Origin: Curtobacterium sp. MCPF17_052
GTDB lineage: Bacteria > Actinomycetota > Actinomycetes > Actinomycetales > Microbacteriaceae
DNA: 64,000 nt
Assembly: GCF_003234085.1 (NCBI RefSeq)
Contig: NZ_QKSD01000001.1
Coordinates: 124,001 to 188,000, forward strand
Direction of reading: 5' to 3'
Shown: piece after piece, positions 51,613 to 58,758 of the stretch
Layout: each line of letters begins with the position of its first letter
Numbering within the stretch: position 1 is the stretch's first letter
The notes under the pieces: model-generated
What the model was told of the DNA's origin: nothing
Databases searched by the model: none
What the model saw: the letters and a program-made list of their open reading frames with translations, nothing else
Made by a program: the position numbers and the translations under genes

Positions 51613-52850
51613 CGGGTGGTCCTTTCGGGAACGTCGTCGCGGTCGGGAGTGGTCGCGAAGTGTCGGAGGGTGGCGTCGGGAAGGGGCGGCACGTCGATGG
51701 GGACGGAGCCGTTGCGGAGCGAGCGGGTGGCGAGCGCGCCGGCGGCGACGGCCGCACGGGCCGCGATCGGGGACAGGGTGGTCGGCTCCCCGAACGCCAG
51801 CGAGCGGAGGAACTCGGTCATGGTGAGCAGGTCGGCGTCGGCGTGGCCGTCCTCGACGCCGTCGATCGGGTATTCGACATCCCCGGCGACGTCCCAGTTG
51901 CGACGGTGGTTCCACACCTTGACCACGCCACCGCCGGTGTCCCCGATGTTCTCGAGGCGTCCGTGGGTGCCGATGACCGTGTAGTTCCGCCAGTAGTCGG
52001 GCGTGAAGTGGCACTGCTCGTAGCTGGCCTGCACGCCGTTCTCGAGGGTCATCATCACCATCGACACGTCCTCGACGTCGACGACGGGGTTGAGACCGGT
52101 CTGCTCCGCGGGCGGCCAGTTGTCGAACGAGAACCAGTCGGTCATGAGCTCGTCGCTGCGGTCGCGACGGTCGGTGACGTCTCCGTAGACCGAGAGCGAC
52201 CCCATGCCGACGACGCGGCTGGTGTAGGCCCCGGCGAGGGCGTGCACGACGTCGAGGTCGTGGCTGGCCTTCTGCAGCAGGAGCGAGTTCACGCGGCTGC
52301 GGTCGGCGTGCCAGTCCTTGAAGTAGTAGTCGCCGCCGTTGCCGACGAAGTGGCGGACCCAGACGGCCTTGACCTCGCCGATCTCACCGCGTGCGATCAC
52401 GTCGAGCATCAGGCGCACCACGGCCGCGTGGCGGAAGTTGTGGCCGACGTAGAGCGGGGTGCCGGTCTCGGCGGCGGTGTTGAGGACGGCGTCGGCGTCC
52501 TCGACCGTGATGGCGAGGGGCTTCTCGAGGTAGACGGCGATGCCGGCGCGGAGCAGGTCGATCGCGATCTCGGCGTGGGTCCAGTCCGGTGTGGTGACGA
52601 TCGCGGCGTCGACGGCGTTCGGGGCACCGTCGGTCCCGATCAGGGCGCGGTGTCCGTCGACGACGGTGGCGTCCGGCCAGGCCTCGGCGGCTCGTCGCCG
52701 GCCGGATTCGGTGACGTCGGCGGCGGCCACGATCCGGGCGTCGACCCCGTCGGCGTCGAGTCCGGCGGCGGCGACGTGGTTCGCGATGTACGACCGCTGG
52801 CCGATGCCGACCACGCCGACTCGGAGTGTGCGCGTGCTCGTGATGCTCAT
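51609..52850 (-). CDS. Gfo/Idh/MocA-family oxidoreductase
   Basis: 413 aa, first gene of the importer operon. It has the Rossmann start RVGVVGIGQRSYIANHVAAAG, the cofactor/catalytic block VYLEKPLAITVEDADAVL, VGHNFRHAAVVRLML and LQKASHDLDVVHALAG with a His-Asp pair. No signal peptide, so it acts in the cytosol. In this family some members are NAD-dependent glycosidases (GH109), which act on N-acetylgalactosaminides; that would suit the locus but is inference. AAGGGAG lies 6 bases before the ATG. Confidence 0.88.
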   Translation of the reverse strand: MSITSTRTLRVGVVGIGQRSYIANHVAAAGLDADGVDARIVAAADVTESGRRRAAEAWPDATVVDGHRALIGTDGAPNAVDAAIVTTPDWTHAEIAIDLLRAGIAVYLEKPLAITVEDADAVLNTAAETGTPLYVGHNFRHAAVVRLMLDVIARGEIGEVKAVWVRHFVGNGGDYYFKDWHADRSRVNSLLLQKASHDLDVVHALAGAYTSRVVGMGSLSVYGDVTDRRDRSDELMTDWFSFDNWPPAEQTGLNPVVDVEDVSMVMMTLENGVQASYEQCHFTPDYWRNYTVIGTHGRLENIGDTGGGVVKVWNHRRNWDVAGDVEYPIDGVEDGHADADLLTMTEFLRSLAFGEPTTLSPIAARAAVAAGALATRSLRNGSVPIDVPPLPDATLRHFATTPDRDDVPERTTR

Positions 52851-53065
52851 CTCGCTCCCTTGCGTGATTGTGACGGCCATGATGCCAAATCGATCATGAA
52901 TGCACAATATGCGCTCACGGATCGCTCACGGAAGCGTGATGCGAGGGTTTAACACGCCGGTAACGTGACCGCGCTCGGCCGGGAGGCGCACGGCGGGTTC
53001 CCGAGCGTCGGGCAGGCCCCGGGGGAGCCGGTCGCGGCGACGCACGTGGTCGCCGGACGTGCCGG
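52851..53065 (-). promoter_or_regulatory. Promoter region of the sugar-uptake operon
   Basis: About 100 bp next to the operon is A/T-rich for this genome. On the minus strand it has a direct repeat CCGTGAGCG (two copies 12 bases apart), then CATATTGTGCATTCATGATC with TATTGT as a possible -10. A loose dyad ATGAT-N9-ATCAT follows. ATCGATCAT here resembles ACGATCGATCGT in the agaS promoter, so both may bind the DeoR regulator. Confidence 0.45.
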
Positions 53066-53854
53066 TCAGTCCGCGACGACGAGCTCCGCGCCGGCGGCGG
53101 CCAGGTCCGCGGCGAACCGCGGCGGGACGTCCCGGTCGGTGACGAGCACGTCGATGCGGTCGAGCGGGCAGATCCGGGCGAAGGTCGAGCGCTCGATCTT
53201 CGTCGAGTCGGCGACCACGATCACCCTGCGGCCGACCGAGGCGAAGTGGCGGCTGACCTCGGCTTCGCCCTCGTGCATGGTGGTCGCGCCGTACTGCCCG
53301 GTCAGACCGTCGACGCCGAGGACGACGACGTCGAGGGCGAACTCGTCGAGCGTGTCCCGGACCAGCGGCCCGATCAGCTCGTACGACTGCCGACGGGCGA
53401 CGCCGCCGGTGACGACGATCTTGACGTTCGCGCGGACGGACAGCTCGTACCCGATGTTCAGCGCGTTCGTGACGATCGTGATGCCGTACTCGCCGTCGGC
53501 TCGGATGAACCGCTCGCTCTTGCCGAGTTCCCGCGCCACCTCGGTCGTCGTCGTTCCGCCGTTGAGCCCGACCGTGTCCCCGGGGGCCACGAGCGCGGCC
53601 GTCGCCCGGGCGATCGCGGTCTTCGCCTCGGCCTGGCGGGCGATCTTGTACTGCAGCGGCAGCTCGTACCCGGCACCGAGGGCAGCGGCGCCGCCGTGGG
53701 TCCGGGTGACGAGACGCTGGTCGGCGAGCGTGGCGAGGTCGCGGCGGGCCGTCGCCGCGGAGATCCCGAGCTCGTCCCCGATCTCGGTGATCGAGACGTT
53801 GCCGCGGTCGCTCACCAGCTCGAGGAGGGCGTTGAGCCTCTGCTGCGGGGTCAT
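53066..53854 (-). CDS. DeoR-family repressor (AgaR-like)
   Basis: 262 aa: DeoR helix-turn-helix (QRLNALLELVSDRGNVSITEIGDELGISAATARRDLATLADQRLVTRTHGGA) and the sugar-phosphate sensor domain (VGLNGGTTTTEVARELG, ITIVTNALNIGYEL, VVADSTKIERSTFARICPLDRIDVLVTD). It lies between the importer operon and the catabolic operon and probably represses both until an amino-sugar or tagatose phosphate binds. TAGGAT six bases before the ATG. Confidence 0.92.
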   Translation of the reverse strand: MTPQQRLNALLELVSDRGNVSITEIGDELGISAATARRDLATLADQRLVTRTHGGAAALGAGYELPLQYKIARQAEAKTAIARATAALVAPGDTVGLNGGTTTTEVARELGKSERFIRADGEYGITIVTNALNIGYELSVRANVKIVVTGGVARRQSYELIGPLVRDTLDEFALDVVVLGVDGLTGQYGATTMHEGEAEVSRHFASVGRRVIVVADSTKIERSTFARICPLDRIDVLVTDRDVPPRFAADLAAAGAELVVAD

Positions 53855-53860
53855 GGCGTC

Positions 53861-53866
53861 ATCCTA
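53861..53866 (-). promoter_or_regulatory. -10 hexamer of the DeoR gene (leaderless)
   Basis: TAGGAT on the minus strand, six bases from the ATG at 53854. Confidence 0.55.
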
Positions 53867-53912
53867 CGGGCGCTCCTCCGCGGGCTCCATGATCGGAAAT
53901 GACGTTTTGCAC

Positions 53913-53941
53913 TTGCATCGAGCACGATCGATCGTCATGCT
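53913..53941 (+). promoter_or_regulatory. Promoter and candidate operator of the agaS operon
   Basis: TTGCAT, 17 bases, CATGCT. A perfect 12-bp palindrome ACGATCGATCGT (53924-53935) fills the spacer and is a candidate binding site for the divergently encoded DeoR regulator. GGAAGG before the ATG at 53987 serves as ribosome binding site. Confidence 0.55.
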
Positions 53942-53986
53942 GGCCGATATCCGATCACCAAGGATCGGTCCGACCGGAAGGACACC

Positions 53987-54865
53987 ATGTCCGACACCTT
54001 CGTGGGCGACGAGCTGGCATCGCAGCCGGCCTCCTGGCGCTCCGCCGCGGCACTGCTGCCCTCGTTCATCGACGTCCTCCCCCAGCCGGGCGAGCGCGTC
54101 GCCGTCATCGGCTGCGGCACGAGCTGGTTCATCGCGATGAGCTACGCCGTCGCCCGTGAGTCCGCGGGCCTCGGCCTGACCGACGCCTTCGCCGGCTCCG
54201 AGTACCCCGCCGGCCGCCAGTACGACCGCGTCGTCACCATCTCGCGCTCCGGCACCACCACCGAGATCATCGACCTCCTGCGCGCCCTGCCGGACCAGCG
54301 CACCGTCCTGATCACGGCCGTGCCGGACAGCCCGGCCGCAGCGGACGCCGGCGACGTCGTCGCGCTGCCGTTCGCGGACGAGCGCTCCGTCGTGCAGACC
54401 CGCTTCGCCACCACCGCGCTCGCCCTGCTCCGCGCATCCCTCGGCGACGACGTCGAGGCCCTCGCCGTCCAGGCCGAGACCGCGCTGACGCTGCCGATCG
54501 ACGACCTGCTCGACGCCGAGCAGGTCACGTTCGTCGGCCGTGGCGCCGCCGTGGGCCTGACGTTCGAAGCCGCCCTGAAGACCCGGGAGGCCGCACAGTT
54601 CTGGGCCGAGTCGTACCCCGCGATGGACTACCGTCACGGGCCGATCGCGATCGCGCAGCCCGGCCGCCTGGTGTGGTCGCTCGGCCCGGTGCCGGACGGT
54701 CTGGCCGACGAGGTCGCCGCCACCGGAGCCCGCCTGGTGCACCACGACCTCGACCCGCTCGCCGGACTCGTCGTCGTGCACCGGTTCGCCGTCGCCCTGG
54801 CGGAGCGCCGCGGTCTCGACCCGGACCACCCCCGCTCGCTCACCCGTTCGGTCATCCTCACCTGA
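53987..54865 (+). CDS. agaS: SIS-domain sugar-phosphate isomerase/deaminase, AgaS-like
   Basis: 292 aa with two SIS domains: VAVIGCGTSWFIAMSYAVARES and RVVTISRSGTTTEIIDLLRAL (phosphate loops), then VTFVGRGAAVGLTFEAALKTREAAQFWAESYPAMDYRHGP, as in GlmS isomerase domains and AgaS. No glutaminase domain, which fits deamination of galactosamine 6-phosphate to tagatose 6-phosphate. First gene of the catabolic operon. Confidence 0.85.
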   Translation: MSDTFVGDELASQPASWRSAAALLPSFIDVLPQPGERVAVIGCGTSWFIAMSYAVARESAGLGLTDAFAGSEYPAGRQYDRVVTISRSGTTTEIIDLLRALPDQRTVLITAVPDSPAAADAGDVVALPFADERSVVQTRFATTALALLRASLGDDVEALAVQAETALTLPIDDLLDAEQVTFVGRGAAVGLTFEAALKTREAAQFWAESYPAMDYRHGPIAIAQPGRLVWSLGPVPDGLADEVAATGARLVHHDLDPLAGLVVVHRFAVALAERRGLDPDHPRSLTRSVILT

Positions 54866-55821
54866 TGACCGCGCGCGGGGCAGTGCTCGGGGTCGACGTC
54901 GGCGGCACGGGCATCAAGGCCCGACTGACCGCCGACGACGGACGGTTGCTCGGCGAGCAGCGCGTCCCGACCCCGCGTGACGACCCCGCTGCCGAGGCAC
55001 TCGCCGTCGTCGTGGCCGAGCTCGCCGTGCACGCGCGCTCGGTCGCCCGACAGCACGGCGTGGCACTCGACGCCGTCGGCCTGGTCGTCCCCGGCGTGGT
55101 CGACGAGGACGGCGGCCGCTCGGTGCTGTCCGTGAACCTCGGCTGGCAGGACGTGCCGGTCCGCCAACGGGTCGCTGCGGCCCTCCGGGCGACGGGTACC
55201 GACGTGCCGCTCGCGTTCGGCCACGACGTGCGCGCCGGGGCCCTCGCCGAGGTGCAGGCCGGTGGGCTCGACCACGGCACGGTCGCGTTCGTCCCGGTCG
55301 GGACCGGGCTCGCGAGCGCCCTCGTCGTCGACGGTCGGGTCGTCAGTGGTGACGGCTGGGCCGGTGAGATCGGCCAGGTCCGCATCGCCCACGGTCCGCA
55401 CGCGGGCCTCCGGGTCGAGGAGATCGCCTCGGCCGGTGCCGTCGCGCACCGGAGCGACGCACCGACCGCGCACGCCGCGATGCTCCGCGTCCAGGACGGC
55501 GAGCTCCTCGCCCGCCAGGTGTGGGACGACTGCGTCGACGTCCTCGCCGACGCCCTCGCCTGGCTGACGGCCGCCGCAGGGTGTCACACGCTGGTCATCG
55601 GCGGCGGACTCGCGCAGTCCGGTCCGCTGCTGCTCGACCCCCTCACCGCGGCGCTGAGCGACCGGCTGGTGGGCGTCCGGGTCCCGGCCCTCGTCGGCGC
55701 ACGACACGGTGACGCCGCAGGCGCGATCGGTGCCGGTCTCCTCGCACGGGAGCTGCTGGGGCGCGACCTCCCCGCCCGTCACCAGCGCGTCGACGACGGC
55801 CCGACCGCGGTGTCGGCGTGA
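54865..55821 (+). CDS. ROK-family sugar kinase
   Basis: 318 aa. ATP-binding ROK start AVLGVDVGGTGIKARLTADDG, catalytic Asp in AFGHDVRAGALAE, GTGLASALVVDG and IGGGLAQSGPLLLDPL. The zinc motif CxCGxxGC of most ROK kinases is missing; its place reads EIGQVRIAHGPHAGLRVEEIASAG. It probably phosphorylates the imported N-acetylhexosamine. Start shares one base with the agaS stop (TGATG). Confidence 0.87.
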   Translation: MTARGAVLGVDVGGTGIKARLTADDGRLLGEQRVPTPRDDPAAEALAVVVAELAVHARSVARQHGVALDAVGLVVPGVVDEDGGRSVLSVNLGWQDVPVRQRVAAALRATGTDVPLAFGHDVRAGALAEVQAGGLDHGTVAFVPVGTGLASALVVDGRVVSGDGWAGEIGQVRIAHGPHAGLRVEEIASAGAVAHRSDAPTAHAAMLRVQDGELLARQVWDDCVDVLADALAWLTAAAGCHTLVIGGGLAQSGPLLLDPLTAALSDRLVGVRVPALVGARHGDAAGAIGAGLLARELLGRDLPARHQRVDDGPTAVSA

Positions 55822-56942
55822 CCACGCTCGTCCGCGCCCCCCGGGTGGTCACCGCGGAACTCGACCTGGTCGACGGCTGGATCGCGGTCAGCGACGGTCG
55901 GGTCGCCGCGGTCGGCACCGGACCGACACCGGCACACGACCGCGTTGTCGACGCCCCCGGCACCGTCGTCCCGGGCTTCGTCGACCTGCACGCGCACGGC
56001 GCGCTCGGCCACGACTTCGCCTCGTGCTCGGCCGACGAGGCCCGCGCTGCCGTCGCCCACCACGCCGGACGCGGCACCGCGCACCTGGTCGCGTCGATCG
56101 CGACCGGGACGGTCCCGGACACGGTCGCCGCGCTCCACCGGCTGCGCCCACTCGTCGTCGACGGCACGCTCGCCGGGCTGCACCTCGAGGGCCCCTGGCT
56201 CGCACCCGCCCGACGCGGTGCGCACGCGGTCGCCCTGCTGCACCCACCGACCCCCGCCGAGGTCGAACTCCTGGTCGACGCCGGAGGCGTGGCCCTCCGG
56301 GTGGTCACGCTCGCCCCCGAACTCCCCGGTGCGATCGAGACGATCCACCGTCTGGTCGACGCCGGCGTCGTCGCCGCGATCGGGCACACCGACGCCGACA
56401 CCGAGCAGGTGCAGCGCGCGGTCGACGCCGGTGCGACCCTGGTCACCCACCTCTTCAACGGCATGCCGCCGCTGCACCACCGTGAGCCCGGTCCGGTCGG
56501 GGTCGCCCTGACGGACGAGCGCCTGACCGTGGAGTGCATCGTCGACGGCCACCATCTCGACCCGGTCGCCGTCGACCTGGTCCGCCGCGCCGCCGGTGAC
56601 CGGCTGGTGTTCGTCTCGGACGCGATGGCCGCCACCGGCTGCGCCGACGGGCCGTACCGGATCGCCGGATCGGACGTCGTGGTCGACGGCGGGGTCGCGA
56701 TGCTCGCCGACGGGTCATCGCTGGCCGGCAGCACGATCACCGTCGGTGACGCCGTCGCCCGGGTCCTCGCCGCTCGTCCCGACGACGCCGCTCGTCACGA
56801 CGTCCGGGAGGCCGTGGCCGCCTCGTCCGTGCGCGCCGCCGCCCTGCTCGGCCTGCGTCCACCCCTCACCGTCGGTGCCGCCGCCGACCTCGTCGTCCTC
56901 GACCCGGAGGGCCGCCCCACCCCCCTGGAGGTCCCCGCGTGA
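55818..56942 (+). CDS. nagA: N-acetylhexosamine-6-phosphate deacetylase
   Basis: 374-aa amidohydrolase. Metal and catalytic residues are seen in VDLHAHGALGHDF, LHLEGPWLAPARRGAH, AAIGHTDADTEQ, VTHLFNGMPPLHHREPG and FVSDAMAATG (catalytic Asp). It removes acetate from GlcNAc-6-P or GalNAc-6-P; the Tag6P kinase and aldolase next door favour the galactosamine version (AgaA). GTG start overlaps the kinase stop. Confidence 0.92.
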   Translation: MTTLVRAPRVVTAELDLVDGWIAVSDGRVAAVGTGPTPAHDRVVDAPGTVVPGFVDLHAHGALGHDFASCSADEARAAVAHHAGRGTAHLVASIATGTVPDTVAALHRLRPLVVDGTLAGLHLEGPWLAPARRGAHAVALLHPPTPAEVELLVDAGGVALRVVTLAPELPGAIETIHRLVDAGVVAAIGHTDADTEQVQRAVDAGATLVTHLFNGMPPLHHREPGPVGVALTDERLTVECIVDGHHLDPVAVDLVRRAAGDRLVFVSDAMAATGCADGPYRIAGSDVVVDGGVAMLADGSSLAGSTITVGDAVARVLAARPDDAARHDVREAVAASSVRAAALLGLRPPLTVGAAADLVVLDPEGRPTPLEVPA

Positions 56943-57889
56943 TCGTCGTCATCACCCCGAACCCCGCGGTCGACGTCACCTACCGCGTCGCCGAGCAGGT
57001 CGTCGGGGTCACCCAGCGCGTCCTGGACGTCGTCCGCCGTCCGGGCGGGAAGGGCGTCAACGTCGCCCGGGTGCTCGACGCCGCCGGCGTGCCGACGACC
57101 TCCGTCCTGCCGCTCGGCGGGACGAGCGGGGCGTGGGTCGCCGCCGCGCTGCAGCGGGACGGCCTCGCGACGGCCGCCGTGCCGGTCGCGGGTGACACCC
57201 GGACCACGGTCACCGTCGTCGACGACCACGTCCACCCGACGATGTACGGCGAACCCGGGCCGGCGGTGACGGCCGACGAATGGGCCGCCGTGACGGGTGC
57301 CGTGCGTACCGCGCTGGCGGCTGCGAGCGCCCTCGTGGTGTCCGGGTCCCTGCCCCGCGGGACCGACCCGAGCGTGGTCCGGCCCTGGATCCGCGGCGCG
57401 GTCGACGCCGGCCTGCTCGTCGTCGCCGACCTGTCGGGGCCGTCGTTGCTCGAGGCGGCCGCAGCCGGCGCCACGGTCTGCAAGCCGAACCGGGAGGAAC
57501 TCCTCGACGCCACGGGCGCCCGGGACGAACGCTCCGGCGCCCTCGACCTGCTCGCACGCGGAGCCGGGGTCGTCGTCGTCTCCGCGGGCTCGGCGGGCAT
57601 CACCGCGCACACGCCGGACGCGGTCGTGACCGTCCCCGCGGTGCCCGACGTGCACGGCAACCCGACCGGTGCCGGGGACGCCGCCACCGCCGGGCTCGTC
57701 CTCGCGCTGACCGCACCAGGCACCCGGACGGCCGCCGACGTCACCGTACCCGACGTGCTCCACCGTGCCCTGGTCTCCGCAGCCGCGTACGGCGCCGCCG
57801 CGGTGCTCCGCCCCGTCGCGGGCGAGGTCGACCTCGCCGCCGTCGACCGATTCACCACCCAGCTCGACCGAACCGGGAGCCCCACATGA
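56939..57889 (+). CDS. PfkB-family phosphohexose kinase (tagatose-6-phosphate kinase-like)
   Basis: 316 aa. ITPNPAVDVTYRV, the glycine pair GGKGVNVARVL, ATP/anion-hole motif NPTGAGDAATAG with the catalytic Asp, and CKPNREELLDATG match the 1-phosphofructokinase/LacC group. In this order it should phosphorylate tagatose 6-phosphate to the bisphosphate. GTG start overlaps the nagA stop by four bases. Confidence 0.88.
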   Translation: MIVVITPNPAVDVTYRVAEQVVGVTQRVLDVVRRPGGKGVNVARVLDAAGVPTTSVLPLGGTSGAWVAAALQRDGLATAAVPVAGDTRTTVTVVDDHVHPTMYGEPGPAVTADEWAAVTGAVRTALAAASALVVSGSLPRGTDPSVVRPWIRGAVDAGLLVVADLSGPSLLEAAAAGATVCKPNREELLDATGARDERSGALDLLARGAGVVVVSAGSAGITAHTPDAVVTVPAVPDVHGNPTGAGDAATAGLVLALTAPGTRTAADVTVPDVLHRALVSAAAYGAAAVLRPVAGEVDLAAVDRFTTQLDRTGSPT

Positions 57890-58722
57890 CCACCGCCCTC
57901 GCCCTCACCGGCCTCCTCGACTCCGCACGCACCGCCCGTCGTGGTGTCGGCGCGTTCAACGTCGTCCTGCTCGAGCACGCCGAGGCGATCGTCACCGGGG
58001 CCGAGCGGGCCGGCCTGCCCGTGGTGCTGCAGGTCAGCGAGAACTGCATCCGCTACCACGGCGGGCTGACGCCGATCGTGACCGCGACCCAGGCCGTCGC
58101 GCGGGCCGCCGACGTGGAGGTCCTCGTGCACCTGGACCACATCGAGGACACCGCACTGGTGCACGCGGGCATCGACCTCGGCGTCGACTCGATCATGTAC
58201 GACGGGTCGCACCTGGACTACGACGCGAACGTCGACGCGACCCGGGCGCTGGCCGACCGGTGCCACGCGGCGGGCATCGCGATCGAAGCCGAGCTCGGCG
58301 AGGTCGGCGGCAAGGACGGCGTGCACGCTCCCGGGGTCCGCACCGACCCGTCCGACGCTGCCGCGTTCGTGGCGGCGACCGGGGTCGACGCCCTGGCGGT
58401 CGCCGTCGGCACGTCGCACGCGATGCAGACGCGCGAGGCGTCGGTCGACCGTGACCTCGTGGAGCGGCTGCGGGCCTCCGTCCCGGTGCCCCTGGTCCTG
58501 CACGGCTCGTCCGGGCTGTCCGACGACGAGCTGCGGGGCGCGGTCCGCGCGGGCATGACGAAGATCAACATCTCGACGCACCTGAACGGGCTGTTCACCC
58601 GGGCGCTGCGCGACGTGCTCGACGAACGACCGGACCTGGTCGACCCGCGCCGCTACGTCGCCGCGGGCCGGGACGCCGTCGCCGCCGAGACCGCCCGGCT
58701 GCTCACGCTGCTCGCCGGGTAG
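57886..58722 (+). CDS. Class II ketose-bisphosphate aldolase (tagatose-bisphosphate type)
   Basis: 278 aa. Class II features: GAFNVVLLEHAEAIVTGAE, zinc-site VLVHLDHIEDTALVHAG, SIMYDGSHLDYDANV, EAELGEVGGKDG and LHGSSGLSDDELRGAVRAGMTKINIST. It would split tagatose 1,6-bisphosphate into glyceraldehyde 3-phosphate and dihydroxyacetone phosphate. ATG overlaps the PfkB stop (ATGA); last gene of the operon. Confidence 0.9.
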   Translation: MTTALALTGLLDSARTARRGVGAFNVVLLEHAEAIVTGAERAGLPVVLQVSENCIRYHGGLTPIVTATQAVARAADVEVLVHLDHIEDTALVHAGIDLGVDSIMYDGSHLDYDANVDATRALADRCHAAGIAIEAELGEVGGKDGVHAPGVRTDPSDAAAFVAATGVDALAVAVGTSHAMQTREASVDRDLVERLRASVPVPLVLHGSSGLSDDELRGAVRAGMTKINISTHLNGLFTRALRDVLDERPDLVDPRRYVAAGRDAVAAETARLLTLLAG

Positions 58723-58758
58723 GTCGGGCGGTCGGGCCTGGCCGGGCACTGGCCGGGG

